Assembly: GCF_902167145.1 (NCBI RefSeq)
Contig: NC_050103.1
Coordinates: 182,031,625 to 182,095,624 of the forward strand
Origin: Zea mays
Lineage: Eukaryota; Streptophyta; Magnoliopsida; Poales; Poaceae
Length of the DNA: 64,000 bases
Direction of reading: 5' to 3'
A program made the translations under genes and the position numbers. Below, in pieces: positions 20,850-32,957 of the stretch (position 1 is the first letter of the stretch; each line of letters begins with the position of its first letter). Under the pieces are notes generated by a model. It searched no databases. It had not been told where the DNA came from and saw only the letters and a list, made by a program, of their open reading frames with translations.

Positions 20850-23800
20850 TTAAGGGTAGAAGCGACGTAGCTGTTTGATGTTCCAAGCGTTGCCGTAGAC
20901 CTCGCCTTGACTGTTGGCCAGCTTGTACGTTCCGGGCTTCAGAACTTTGGCGATGACGAATGGCCCCTCCCAGGGGGGCGTGAGCTTGTGCCTCCCTCGG
21001 GCGTCTTGCCGCAGCCGAAGCACCAGGTCGCCCACCTGGAGGTCTCGGGGCCGGACCCCTCGGGCGTGGTAGCGTCGCAGGGACTGCTGGTACCGCGCCG
21101 AGTGTAGTAAGGCCTTGTCCCGAGCCTCTTCCAGCTGGTCCAGTGAGTCTTCTCGGCTAGCTTGGTTGCTTTGATCGTTGTAGGCCCTCGTCCTCGGGGA
21201 GCCGTATTCCAGGTCAGTGGGCAAGATGGCCTCGGCCCCGTAGACCAGGAAGAACGGCGTGAAACCCGTGGCTCGGCTCGGTGTTGTCCTCAGGCTCCAG
21301 ACCACCGAGGGGAGTTCCTTCATCCATCGCTTGCCGAACTTGTTGAGGTCGCTGTAAATCCGGGGCTTGAGCCCTTGTAGAATCATGCCGTTGGCACGCT
21401 CTACTTGCCCATTCGACATGGGATGAGCCCCGGCGGCCCAGTCCACCCGGATGTGGTGATCCTCGCAAAAATCCAAGAATTTTTTGCCGGTGAACTGGGT
21501 ACCGTTGTCGGTGATGATGGAGTTTGGGACCCCGAAGCGATGGATGATGTTGGTGAAGAACGCCACCGCCTGCTCGGACCTGATGCTGTTCAGGGGTCGG
21601 ACCTCGATCCACTTGGAGAATTTGTCGATGGTGACCAGCAGGTGCGTGTAGCCCCCGGGCGCCTTCTGCAAGGGACCGACGAGGTCCAGACCCCACACAG
21701 CAAAGGGCCAGGTGATGGGTATCGTCTGCAGAGCCTGAGCGGGCAGGTGGGTCTGCTTCGCATAGAATTGGCACCCTTTACAGGTGCGGACAATTCTAGT
21801 GGCGTCAGCCACCGCCGTTGGCCAGTAGAAGCCTTGCCGGAAAGCATTCCCGACAAGGGCTCGAGGCGCTGCATGATGGCCGCAAGCCCCCGAGTGTATT
21901 TCTTGCAGGAGTTCCTGACCTTCGACGATGGAGACGCATCGCTGGAGGATGCCCGAGGGGCTGCGGTGGTAGAGCTCCTCCTCATCGCCCAGCAAGACGA
22001 ACGACTTGGCGCGGCTTGGTCGAGGGGTAGCTCTCCTTGGTAGAGATATTGCAGGTACGGGGTCTGCCAATTTCGATCAGGCGTGGCCCCGTTCTGCTCC
22101 TCCTCGACGTGCAGTGCCTCGCCCTCGGGGGCCGAGGGTACCTCGGGCTGAACCGAGGACGCCTCGGGCTAAGCCGAGGGTACCTCGGGCTGGACCGAGG
22201 TTGCCTCGGGCTCGGGCGTGTCGTCGATCTTGACGGAGGGTTGATGCAGATCCTGGGAGAAGACGTCCGGGGGAACCGTCGTTCGCCCCGAGGCTATTTT
22301 TGCCAGCTCGTCCGCAGTCTCGTTGTAGCGCCGAGCGATGTGGTTAAGCTCGAGCCCGTAGAACTTGTCTTCCAGGCGCCGAACCTCATCGCAGTAGGCC
22401 TCCATCTTCGGGTCGCGGCAGTGGGAGTTCTTCATGACTTGGTTGATGACGAGCTGCGAGTCACCGCGGGCGTCGAGGCGTCTGACCCCTAGCTCGATGG
22501 TGATCCGCAACCCGTTGACCAGAGCCTCGTACTCAGCCACATTGTTGGACGCCGGGAAATGGAGGCGTAGCACGTAGCGTAGGTGTTTCCCGAGGGGCGA
22601 GATGAAGAGTAGGCCCGCGCCGGCTCCCATCTTCATCAGCGACCCGCCGAAAAACATGGTCCAGAGCTCCGGTTGGATCGGAGCCGTCGGCAGCTGGGTG
22701 TCGACCCATTCGGCTACGAAGTCCGCCAACACCTGGGACTTGATGGCCTTCCGAGGGGCGAACGAGATTGTTTCGCCCATGATTTCCACCGCCCACTTTG
22801 CGATCCTGCCCGAGGCTTCTCGGCACTGGATGATCTCCCCCAGGGGGAAGGATGACACCACAGTTACCGGATGAGACTCGAAGTAATGTCGCAGCTTTCG
22901 CCTCGTCAGGACCACTGCATACAGCAGCTTCTGAACTTGTGGGTAGCGGATCTTGGTCTCAGACAGTACCTCGCTGACGAAGTAGACTGGCCTCTGAACG
23001 GGCAATGCATGCCCTTCTTCTTGCCTCTCGACCACAATCGTGGCGCTAACCACCTGAGTGGTCGCGGCGACGTAGACCAAGAGGGCTTCTCCATCAGCTG
23101 GGGGCACCAAGATAGGCGCCTTTGTAAGGAGCGCCTTCAGGTTCCCGAGAGCTTCCTCAGCCTCAGGGGTCCAAGCGAAGCACTCGGCCTTCCTCAAGAG
23201 GCGGTACAGAGGCAGACCTCTTTCGCCGAGGCGTGAGATGAAGCGGCTCAGGGCCGCGAGACATCCCATGACCCTCTGTATGCCTTTTAAGTCATTGATG
23301 GGCCCCATGCTGGTGATAGCTGCGATCTTCTCCGGGTTGGCTTCGATGCCTCGCTCGGAGACGATGAACCCCAAGAGCATGCCCCGGGGCACCCCGAAGA
23401 CACACTTCTCAGGATTGAGCTTGACGCCTTTCGCTTTGAGACATCGGAATGTCACTTCAAGGTCGGAGAGGAGGTCGGAAGCCTTCCTTGTCTTGACTAC
23501 GATGTCATCGACGTAGGCCTCGACTGTGCGACCGATGTGTTCGCCGAACACATGGTTCATGCACCGCTGGTACGTCGCGCCCGCGTTCCTCAAACCGAAC
23601 GACATGGTGACATAGCAGTACATGCCGAAGGGCGTGATGAAAGAAGTCGCGAGCTGGTCGGACTCTTTCATCCGGATTTGGTGATACCCTGAGTAGGCAT
23701 CGAGGAAGGACAGGGTTTCGCACCCAGCAGTGGAATCCATGATTTGATCGATGCGAGGCAGAGGGTAGGGAACCTTCGGACATGCTTTGTTGAGACTAGT

Positions 23801-24097
23801 GTAGTCTACACACATCCGCCATTTCCCCCCTTTCTTTCTCACAAGCACAGGGTTGGCAAGCCATTCGGGATGGAATACCTCTTTGATGAACCCTGCTGCC
23901 ATTAGCTTGTGGATCTCCTCGCCTATAACTCTGCGCTTCTCCTCGTCGAATCGGCGCAGAGGCTGTCTGACGGGTCGGGCTCCGGCCCGAATATCCAGCG
24001 AGTGCTCGGCGACATCCCTCGGTATGTCGGGCATGTCCGAGGGACTCCACGCAAAGACGTCGGCGTTTGCGCGGAGAAAGTCGACGAGCACTGCTTC
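20850..24097 (-). pseudogene. Gypsy-1 pol, inactivated
   Basis: The frame starts in phase right after the gag-pro UAG (24100-24098). Reverse transcriptase (YVDDIVVKTRK near 23510), a first RNase H, a second archaeal-type RNase H and an integrase (HHCC, then DDE with the second Asp in IITDNGTQF) are recognisable. Against the open copy in gypsy-2 there are three lesions. CAG has become TAG at 22171-22169. About 22 nt are deleted near 22011, shifting the frame. The first acidic residue of the second RNase H has changed (FFGGSL instead of FFDGSL, near 22645). The proline-rich repeat linker before integrase is also shorter. The protein could not be made whole. Confidence 0.88.
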
Positions 24098-27000
24098 CTA
24101 TTTGGGGTCGAGCCCGGAACTGATCCGGATCTGCTTGGAGGTGTCGCCACTGGGGTCGAGAGGGACGGCCTTAACCGTCTCCGCTGGCTCGAAATTGCCG
24201 GCATGACGCTTCACGTCCGGCACCTCTTTGGAGAGGTTCTCCAGGTCGGCGATGAGGGCCTCGGCGTACTCCACGCACTCCACGTTGCATTCGAACGCGT
24301 GTTTGTACGTGGGGCCGACGGTGATGACCCCATTGGGGCCCGGCATCTTGAGCTTCAGGTAGGTGTAGTTGGGGACGGCCATGAACTTCGTGTAGCATGG
24401 CCTCCTCAGTACCGCGTGGTAGGTTCCTCGTAACCCGACCACCTCGAATGTCAAAGTCTCCCTTCGGAAGTTGGAGGGCGTTCCGAAGCAGACGGGAAGG
24501 TCGAGCCGTCCGAGGGGCTGGACACGCTTCCCGGGAATGATCCCGTGGAAGGGCGCAGCGCCTGCTCGGACGGAGGATAGATCGACGCGCAGGAGCCTGA
24601 GGGTCTCGGCGTAGATGATGTTGAGGCAGCTGCCCCCATCCATCAAGACCTTGGTGAGCCTGACGTCGCCGACGACGGGGTCGACGACGAGTGGGTATTT
24701 CCCTGGGCTCGGCACGTGGTCGGGGTGGTCAGCTTGGTCGAAGGTGATGGGCTTATCGGACCAGTCCAGGTAGACTGGCGCCACCACCTTCACCGAGCAG
24801 ACCTCTCGGCGCTCTTGCCTGCGATGCCGAGCCGAGGCATTCGCCGCATGCCCACCGTAGATCATGAAGCAGTCGCGGACCTCGGGGAACTCTCCTGCTT
24901 GGTGATCTTCCTTTTTGTCGTCGTCGTGGGCCCTGCCACCCTCTGCGGGTGGCCCGGCCCTATGGAAGTGGCGCCGAAGCATGATGCACTCCTCGAGGGT
25001 GTGCTTGACGGGCCCCTGATGATAGGGGCATGGCTCCTTGAGCATCTTGTCGAAGAGGTTAGCACCTCCGGGGGGCTTCCGAGGGTTCTTGTACTCGGCG
25101 GCGGCGACAAGGTCCGCGTCGGCGGCGTCGCGTTTCGCTTGCGACTTCTTCTTGCCTTTCTTCTTGGCGCCGCGCGGAGTAGACGCCTCGGGAGCCTCTT
25201 CCGATGGGCGGCCCTGGGGCTGCTTGTCCTTTCGGAAGATAGCCTCGACCGCCTCCTGGCCAGAGGCGAACTTGGTGGCGATGTCCATCAGCTCGCTCGC
25301 CCTGGTGGGGGTCTTGCGACCCAACTTACTCACCAGGTCGCGGCAGGTGGTGCCGGCAAGGAACGCGCCGATGACATCCGAGTCGGTGATGTTGGGCAGC
25401 TCGGTGCGCTGCTTCGAGAATCGCCGGATGTATTCCCGAAGAGACTCTCCCGGCTGCTGCCGGCAGCTTCGGAGGTCCCAGGAATTCCCAGGGCGCACGT
25501 ACGTGCCCTGGAAGTTGCCGGCGAAGGCTTGGACCAAGTCATCCCAGTTGGAGATCTGCCCCGGAGGCAGGTGCTCCAACCAGGCGCGAGCAGTGTCGGA
25601 GAGGAACAGGGGGAGGTTGCGGATGATGAGGTTGTCATCATCCGTTCCACCTAGTTGGCAGGCCAGGCGGTAGTCCGCGAGCCACAGTTCCGGTCTCGTT
25701 TCCCCCGAGTACTTTGTGATAGTAGTCGGGGGTCGGAACCGGGTCGGGAACGACGCCCGTCGGATGGCCCGATTGAAGGCCTGCGGACCGGGTGGTTCGG
25801 GCGAGGGACTCCGATCCTCCCCGCTGTCGTAGCGTCCCCCACGCCTGGGGTGGTAGCCTCGGCGCACCCTTTCGTCGAGGTGGGCCCGACGGTCGCGATG
25901 ATGGTGCTCGTTGCCGAGGTGGCCTGGGGCCGCAGGCGCAGTGTTGCGCGTGCGCCCGGTGTAGACCGAGGCTTCCCGCATGAATCGGGAAGTCGCGACA
26001 TGAGGTTCCGAGGGGTATCCCTGCCTTCGGGAGGCAGAGCTTTTGGCCCGTCGGACCGCAGCGCCTTCCAGGAGATTCTTGAGCTCTCCCTGGATTCGCC
26101 GACCCTCGGTGGTTGATGGCTCCGGCATCGTGCGGAGGAGCATCGCTGCGGCTGCCAGGTTCTGACCGACCCCACTGGATGCGGGTGGTGGTCTAACCCT
26201 GACGTCGTTGGCGACGCGATGCTGGAAGCCCTGGGGCAGGTGACGTATTTCTCCGGCCAGGGGTTGGCCCGCCCATACCTGCCCGACGTCCCGGCGGATC
26301 GGCTCAAGCGCTCCTGCTCCCTCGTCGAGCCTGGCCTGCGCCCCGCGGACTTGCTCGAGCTGTGGGTCGTGACCCCCCGCCAGAACGGGGACCACAGCTA
26401 GCTCCCGCGGGATGTCAGCGCGAGGCGCTGGCCTAGGGAGATCACCGTCCTCTGGCATGCCGAGACGGTTGCCTTCGGAGGGATCCCCTAGCTCGACGTG
26501 GAAACATTCGCGGCTTGGGCCGCAGTCCTCGTCGTCGAGGCTGCGGCTACCGTCGGAACAGTCGGAGAGGCAGTAGTCACATGCGATCATAAAGTCCCGC
26601 ATGGCACTGGGGTTGCCAAATCCAGAGAAATCCCAACAGATGCTGGGATCGTCATCTTCCTCGGACCCAGAGGGCCCGTAGGTCGAGACGTCCGTCAGCC
26701 GGTCCCAAGGCGACCGCATACGAAACCCCAGTGGGGTTGCACTCGCCTCAACGAGAGCGCCCGCCAAAGCGAGGTCGCTAGGCGGGTTGAGGCCGAGTCG
26801 AAATGACGTAGGATGGGAATCGGTCGGTACCTTTTGGTCGACGAGGAGCGTCATAGTCGCGTCGGGGACTGATTGCACCGTCGTCTCAGGTACGAGGGCG
26901 ACGTCCTGCAAGCTCTCCGCGAGCGCGCTGGCGTCGTCCACTTGCTCAGGATTGGCGTGTCGCGGGGGGACGGCGCTCGCCTTCATCTCGAACGCGAGGT

Positions 27001-27328
27001 CAACGCCCGGCGTGCCTTCCGTTGGGGCGCTGGGGACGTCGATTCGCTCGACAGCCGACGAAGCGCGGCCTCCCGCTTGGCCTTGGTTGCTCCGCCTCCC
27101 CCTCCGTTGGCGGGGGAGAGGACGGGGCGAGCTCGAATGTTGTTCTTCCACCACGCGGGGAAGATGTCGTCGATTCCGCCGCCGGCGGGCGGGTTGTCGG
27201 CCGCCATTATCGTTGTCGCGCGGCGGTGGAAGGAGTATCATGTCGTAGCTGCCGTCGAAGGACATGAACTCAAGACTCCCGAAACGGAGCACCGTCCCGG
27301 GCCGAAGAGGTTGCTGGAGACTGCCCAT
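24098..27328 (-). CDS. Gypsy-1 gag-protease polyprotein
   Basis: 1076 aa, open from ATG (27328-27326) to TAG (24100-24098). The N-terminal half is acidic and of low complexity. A retrotransposon capsid domain lies at about residues 540-700 (ELWLADYRLACQLGG; SREYIRRFSKQ-type helices). A Cys/His patch (CPYHQGPVKHTLEEC) follows. The aspartic protease has KVLMDGGSCLNIIY near residue 894, the DGGS form common in Tat elements. The stop is followed in the same frame by pol, with no overlap, so pol probably depends on UAG read-through. This ORF is intact although pol is broken. Confidence 0.9.
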   Translation of the reverse strand: MGSLQQPLRPGTVLRFGSLEFMSFDGSYDMILLPPPRDNDNGGRQPARRRRNRRHLPRVVEEQHSSSPRPLPRQRRGRRSNQGQAGGRASSAVERIDVPSAPTEGTPGVDLAFEMKASAVPPRHANPEQVDDASALAESLQDVALVPETTVQSVPDATMTLLVDQKVPTDSHPTSFRLGLNPPSDLALAGALVEASATPLGFRMRSPWDRLTDVSTYGPSGSEEDDDPSICWDFSGFGNPSAMRDFMIACDYCLSDCSDGSRSLDDEDCGPSRECFHVELGDPSEGNRLGMPEDGDLPRPAPRADIPRELAVVPVLAGGHDPQLEQVRGAQARLDEGAGALEPIRRDVGQVWAGQPLAGEIRHLPQGFQHRVANDVRVRPPPASSGVGQNLAAAAMLLRTMPEPSTTEGRRIQGELKNLLEGAAVRRAKSSASRRQGYPSEPHVATSRFMREASVYTGRTRNTAPAAPGHLGNEHHHRDRRAHLDERVRRGYHPRRGGRYDSGEDRSPSPEPPGPQAFNRAIRRASFPTRFRPPTTITKYSGETRPELWLADYRLACQLGGTDDDNLIIRNLPLFLSDTARAWLEHLPPGQISNWDDLVQAFAGNFQGTYVRPGNSWDLRSCRQQPGESLREYIRRFSKQRTELPNITDSDVIGAFLAGTTCRDLVSKLGRKTPTRASELMDIATKFASGQEAVEAIFRKDKQPQGRPSEEAPEASTPRGAKKKGKKKSQAKRDAADADLVAAAEYKNPRKPPGGANLFDKMLKEPCPYHQGPVKHTLEECIMLRRHFHRAGPPAEGGRAHDDDKKEDHQAGEFPEVRDCFMIYGGHAANASARHRRQERREVCSVKVVAPVYLDWSDKPITFDQADHPDHVPSPGKYPLVVDPVVGDVRLTKVLMDGGSCLNIIYAETLRLLRVDLSSVRAGAAPFHGIIPGKRVQPLGRLDLPVCFGTPSNFRRETLTFEVVGLRGTYHAVLRRPCYTKFMAVPNYTYLKLKMPGPNGVITVGPTYKHAFECNVECVEYAEALIADLENLSKEVPDVKRHAGNFEPAETVKAVPLDPSGDTSKQIRISSGLDPK

Positions 27329-27370
27329 CTGGAGCTTGACGGGAAGCTGTTCGTCAGCACGCAGCAGGCC

Positions 27371-27388
27371 CCTACCTGGCGTGCCAAC
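27371..27388 (-). other. Primer binding site of gypsy-1
   Basis: Directly inside the right (5') LTR, the minus strand reads GTTGGCACGCCAGGTAGG. Gypsy-2 has GTTGGCGCGCCAGGTAGGGG at the same place, so the site is conserved with one or two changes. I cannot name the tRNA with certainty. Confidence 0.75.
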
Positions 27389-29117
27389 TGTCGGCGTTTC
27401 GAGACCGGGGGGTCCCTAAGCCGACGAGTGAGTGTGCCGCGTGCCCCAGCCCAGATGGGTCGAGCGCGTGGGCGAGCGCGAAGGGGCGAAAGCGAGGTGG
27501 CCGGAGACGGGCGTGAGAGAGGTGGAAATCTCGCGGCCTTCGTGTTCGTCCCGCGCCCAGGTCGGGTGCGCTTGCAGTAGGGGGTTACAATCGTCCACGC
27601 GGGTGAGGGAAGCGAGCGGCCCCAGGAGAGCGCATGTCTCGTCCTCGTCCCCACGCGGCCAACCTTCTCTAGGAAGGCCCTGGTCCTTCCTTTTATAGGC
27701 GTAAGGAGAGGATCCAGGTGTACAATGGGGGTGTAGCAGAGCGCTACGTGTCTAGCGGGGGAGAGCTAGCGCCCTAAGTACATGCCAATGTGGCAGCCGG
27801 AGAGATCTTGGCACCCAGTCGGTGTGATGTCGTGGCCGTCGGAGGAGTGGCGGAGCCTAGCGGAGGGACAGCTGCCGGAGTGGTCGAGTCCTTGCTAACG
27901 TCCTCCTGCTTCCGTAAGAGAGCTGAGAGCCGCCGTCGTCACAGGGCACGCGGGGCGCCATCATTGCCTATCTGGCGGAGCTAGCCAGATGGGACACCGG
28001 TCTTGTTCTCTGCGGCCCGAGTCGGCTCGGGGTAGGGTGATGATGGCGCTCCCTGTTGACGTGGCGGGCCCGCGCCCGAGGTCGGGCGACGTGGGGGCTC
28101 CTCCGAAGCCGGGGTTGAGTCTGTCTTCCGTGGCCGAGGCTGAGCCCGAGCCCCTGGGTCGGGCGAGGCGGAGGTCGTTCGGCAGAGGCCAGGGCAGAGT
28201 CCGAGCCCTGAGGTCGGGCGAAGCGGAGTTCGTCGTCTTCTGGGGCTGAGCCCGAGTCCGAGCCCTGGGTCGGGCGGAGCGGAGTTCGCCGTCTTCCGGG
28301 GCTTAGCCCGAGTCCGAGCCCTGGGTCGGAAGGAGCGGAGTTCGCCGTCTTCCGGGGCTTAGCCCGAGTCCGAGCCCTAGGTCGGGCGGAGCGGAGTTCG
28401 CCGTCTTCCGGGGCTTAGCCCGAGTCCGAGCTCTGGGTCGGGCGGAGCGGAGTTCGCCGTCTTCCGGGGCTGAGCCCGAGTCCGAGCCCTAGGTCGGGCG
28501 GAGCGGAGTTCGTCGTCTTCCGGGGCTTAGCCCGAGTCCGATCCCTGGGTCGGGCGGAGCGGAGTTCGCCGTCTTCCGGGGCTTAGCCCGAGTCCGAGCC
28601 CTGGGTCGGGCGGAGCGGAGTTTCCTATGGCGCCTTTGGCAGGGTCTGACTGCCTGTCAGTCTCACTCTATCAAGTGGCACTGCAGTCGGAGTGGCGCAG
28701 GCGGCGCTGTCCTCCTGTCAGACCGGTCAGTGGAGCGGCGAAGTGACGGCGGTCACTTCGGCTCTGCCGGGGGGCGCGCGTCAGGATAAAGGTGTCAGGC
28801 CACCTTTGCGTTAAATGCTCCTGCGACTCGGTCGGTCGGTGCGGCGATTTAGTCAGGGTTGCTTCTTAGCGAAGGCAAGGCCTCGGGCGAGCCGGAGATG
28901 TGTCCGCCGTTAAAGGGGGGCCTCGGGCGAGACAGAAACCTCTCGGGGTCGGCTGCCCTTGTCCGAGGCTAGGCTCGGGCGAGGCGTGATCGAGTCGCTC
29001 GTATGGACTGATCCCTGACTTAATTGCACCCATCAGGCCTCTGCAGCTTTATGCTGATGGGGGTTACCAGCTGAGAATTAGGCGTCTTGAGGGTACCCCT
29101 AATTATGGTCCCCGACA
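27389..29117 (-). repeat. 5' LTR of gypsy-1
   Basis: 1729 bp with the inverted ends TGTCGG and CCGACA. A minus-strand TATA box (TATAAAA) is at 27691-27697. Seven 56-bp minisatellite units lie at 28237-28623. About 30 differences from the left LTR were counted by eye, several of them in the minisatellite. Confidence 0.93.
28237..28623. repeat. 56-bp minisatellite in the gypsy-1 right LTR, 7 units
   Basis: Same unit and unit number as 4733-5119, but individual units differ in their diagnostic bases, which suggests exchange or independent mutation between units. Confidence 0.9.
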
Positions 29118-29122
29118 CTAAC

Positions 29123-32100
29123 GGAGGAGCAGTGGGAGGCGCGGTGGAAGGAGAACAAGGGAGTGGACGCTGGCACGTCAAAATCCGGTGACCGGCGGCG
29201 GCGTCCACGCCGCGGCGCGCCTGCGTCGTGCGGTGGAACTGGCACGGGACCTGGCCACAAGCTGGGCCGCGACCAGTGTAGGAAGTGCGGTAAGACAGGC
29301 CACTGGGCCCGTGATTGCAAGACAAGACCCAAGCAGGAGGCGGCTCATATGGCCCAGGAGGAGGAGGCACTCATGCTGCTGAGATCCGGACCCCTAACTC
29401 GGTCGGCGCCGCCAGAGAAATCGACGCCGCCACCGCCATCCTCTTCTCCGCCTCCACCGACATCCTCCTCAGGCGCGGCCACGGCTACACCACGCGTCCC
29501 ATCCGGAGCCACCACGCTGGACATGGCCACACCCGATGCAGCCATGGTGGCCCCACGAGCGCCCACTCTTGCGGCCATGGCCACACCCCGCATCGCATCC
29601 TGGGCGCGACCAGGGACCGCCGGCGCGGCGGTGGTGGTGGTGGGGCCATGGGCTCACACAACGACGTGGGCTGGAGACGAAGTGGAGGCGCCGACGGGAT
29701 CCGGCGAACTGGTGCATCTACGGCAGGAGAAGGTCTTCGTCCAGCTCGGTTCGAAGGAGGAGCGGGACCCCAGGTCCTGGATCTACGACACTGGAGCCAC
29801 GAACCACATGACGGGGTCTCGGTCGGCATTTGCGGATCTGGACACGGCGGTGTCTGGTTCTGTGCGGTTCGGCGATGACTCCGTGGCGGAGATTGAAGGG
29901 CGCGGGACCGTGCTGTTCAAGTGCAAGAATGGCGAGCATCGCTCCTTCAATGGCGTTTACTACATCCCGCGACTCAGGGCGAATATCGTGAGCCTCGGCC
30001 AGTTGGAGGAGGCCGACTACGACGTCCACCTCCGGCGCGGTGGCATGGAGATTCGGAAGCCTGAGGGGCGACTGCTGGCGAGGATCCCACGCGCAGGCAA
30101 CCGGCTGTATGTGCTCAACGTCGACGTGGCACAGCCGGTGTGCCTGGCAGCGCGCGGCGAAGAAAGTGCCTGGCGGTGGCATGCCAGGCTCGGCCACATC
30201 AACATGCCCGCGCTGAGGAAGATGGCGCGGGAGGAGCTCGTCCGTGGACTGCCGTCCATCGAGCAGGTGGACCAACTCTGTGAGGCTTGTCTCGCCGGCA
30301 AGCAGCGACGGTCGGCGTTCCCTGACCAGACACAGTGGCGGGCGGAGCGCGCACTGGAGCTGGTCCACGGGGACTTATGTGGACCCGTGACGCCGGTGAC
30401 ACCGAGCGGGAACACCTACTTCCTGCTTCTCGTCGATGATCGGAGCCGCTACATGTGGTTGACACTGCTGCGGTCGAAGGATCGAGCGGCGGCTGCCATC
30501 AAGGAGTTCCAGGCACGTGCAGAAGCTGAGTCCGGCTGCAAGCTGCTGGCGCTCCGGACGGATCGTGGTGGCGAGTTCACATCCAAGGAGTTCATGGAGT
30601 ACTGCGCGGCGGACGGCGTGCACCGGCAGCTGACAGCGCCGTATTCCCCACAACAGAACGGCGTTGTCGAGCGCCGGAACGCCATGGTGGCCGGCACAGC
30701 ACGCTGTCTGCTCAAGGCAAAGGGGCTGCCGGCTTGGTTCTGGGGAGAGGCAGTGAACACTGCCGTGTATCTCCTGAACCGGGTATCGACGAAGGCAGTA
30801 GAAGGCAAGACTCCGTTCGAGGCGTGGTACGGGAAGAAGCCGGCGGTACACCACCTGAAGACCTTCGGGTGCATTGTCTATGTCAAGAATACGACACCGC
30901 ACCTGAAGAAGATGGAGGATCGTGGCCGCAAGATGATTTTCGTCGGGTACGAGCGCGGATCTAAGGCATATCAAGCCTACGATCCAGCCACGAAGCGCGT
31001 GCACGTGACGCGCGACGTGGTCTTTGATGAGTCCGCCCAGTGGGACTGGCCGGAGGGAGCTAAGACCGGCACTGGCACGGATCATGGCGACGACGACACC
31101 TTCACCATCCAATCTGGGGTGGTGGCGGGGCAAGGAGGTGTCCAGGCGGGGGCACCGGTGGCTGCTATGCAGCATATGACGCCACCAGGAACGCCAAGGG
31201 AGGCCGGAGTAGCTTCTCCGGGTGTGCAGTTCGCCACACCACCTGCTGCGTTAGACGAAGAGCTGGACGCCGACCATGACGATGACGCACCACTACGGTT
31301 TCGAAAGGTGGAGGACGTCACCGGCGCTGCATCGACACCGGGGTACGCCGCGCGCGCTCTGTGGAGCGAGCAACTTTTTGCAGTGAGTGCGGAGGAGCCT
31401 AGCTCGCTGGCGCATGCTGAGCAGGACCCATGCTGGCGTAAGGCGATGGAGGAGGAGCTGCGTGCCATCGAGGAGAACCGAACCTGGACGCTCACTGAGC
31501 TGCCTCCTGGCCGGCGCGCCATCGGGCTCAAGTGGGTGTTCAAGGTCAAGAAGGACGAGCATGGAGCCGTGGTGCGACATAAGGCGCGGCTCGTCGTAAA
31601 GGGCTACGCTCAACGCCAAGGGATTGACTATGACGAGGTGTTTGCACCGGTGGCTCACTTGGAAGTTGTGCGGCTGCTGCTGGCGTTGGCGGCGCAGGAA
31701 GGATGGCAAGTCCATCATATGGACGTGAAGACGACGTTCTTGAATGGCGATCTCCAGGATGAGGTATATGTGAAGCAAGCACCTGGGTTCTCTCAGTCTG
31801 GACAGGAACACAAGGTATATCTACTGCACAAAGCTTTATATGGTTTGCATCAAGCACCTAGAGCATGGAATCAGAAATTGGATGAGAAATTAGGTGTTCT
31901 GGGTTTTATTAAGTGCCCTTCTGAGCATGCTATCTATTGCCGTGGAGATGGAGCTGAAAAACTGGTGGTGGGAGTTTATGTTGATGATCTAATAATCACT
32001 GGTTGTAGCAGCATCATCATTCAAAATTTCAAGTCACAAATGTCCGATGTGTTTAAAATGAGTGACCTTGGAGTATTGTCTTACTATCTGGGCATAGAGG

Positions 32101-32930
32101 TGAAACAGGATGAGCTGGGAATTACAATTTCTCAAGAGAGGTATGCAAACAAGATTCTAGACCAGAGTGGCTTTGCTGACTGCAACACTTGTGAAGTTCC
32201 CATGCAGACAAAGCTGAAGCTGAATAGGAAGAGTGACAGCGGCTGTGTTGATACAACAGAATACAGAAGCTTAGTGGGAAAATTGAGATACTTGGTTAAT
32301 ACTCGACCTGATTTAGCTTTCTCAGTTGGATATGTGAGCAGATTCATGGAAGAACCACATGAGGAGCATCTCACAGCTGTGAAACATATTCTGAGATTCA
32401 TAGCTGGAACAAGGGATTGGGGACTCTTCTATCCCAAGAGAAATGGAGGCAAAGCAAAATTGATGGGTTTCAGTGACAGTGATCTTGCTGGTGATCAAGA
32501 TGATAGGAAAAGCACAAGTGGAGTTCTTTTCTTCTTGGGGGACAGTCCAATTAGCTGGCAATCAACAAAGCAAAAGGTAGTGGCATTGTATAGTTGTGAG
32601 GCTGAATATATAGCAGCTGCAACTGCTGCTTGTCACGCTGTTTGGCTAGCTCGGCTGCTGGCTGAAATCAGTGGTTCAGCTGTAAGCAAGCCGGTGTTAA
32701 GGGTAGACAATAAGTCTGCCATTTCATTGATTAAAAACCCAGTGCATCATGACCGGTCAAAGCATATAGATACAAGATTTCATTTGATCCGGGAGTATGC
32801 AAATTCAGGCCAAATTGAAGTGAAGTTCATCAGGACAGAGGAGCAGCTTGGGGACATTCTCACGAAGCCTCTCGGCAAACTGAAGTTCAGAGAACTCTGC
32901 ATGAAGATTGGCCTTCGATCAGCACAGTAG
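29123..32930 (+). CDS. Outer copia gag (C-terminus) and pol
   Basis: Continuation of the frame cut at 3884. Numbering from the ATG at 29163, a CCHC knuckle (CRKCGKTGHWARDC) is at 39-52 and the protease motif DTG at 209. The HHCC region (WRWHARLGHINMPAL; CEACLAGKQ) and integrase (LVHGDLCGP, LRTDRGGEF, QNGVVERRN) follow. The reverse transcriptase has YVDD at 939-942. RNase H (SDSDLAGDQDDRKS; SCEAEYIAA) is followed by a terminal segment containing DILTKPLGKLKF. No internal stop was seen, so only the nested insertion and the doubtful start break the gene. Base composition changes from GC-rich to AT-rich near 31800, a possible sign of a chimeric origin. Confidence 0.92.
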
Positions 32931-32957
32931 TATATGCACAAGTATTAGGAGGAGAAT

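Larger units (their letters stand above)
3885..29117 (-). mobile_element. Gypsy-1: Tat-lineage Ty3/gypsy element, inserted in copia gag
   Basis: The element begins TGTCGG, ends CCGACA, and is flanked by the target duplication CTAAC (3880-3884 and 29118-29122). Its LTRs are both 1729 bp: left 3885-5508 plus 16873-16977 (split by the Sirevirus), right 27389-29117. By eye they differ at about 30 positions (1.7%). Coding is on the minus strand: gag-pro 27328-24098, then pol 24097-20850, then a 3.9-kb non-coding 3' region. Dual RNase H domains and the protease motif DGGS point to the Tat lineage. The family name (Huck or Flip-like in maize) is a guess. Confidence 0.93.

Noticed and set aside
24716..25673. 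Long plus-strand frames of 200-300 codons opposite gypsy gag
   Set aside because: They are shadows of the GC-rich minus-strand gag-pro, as are the 292-codon frame at 56149-57027 and similar ones. No domain was recognised.
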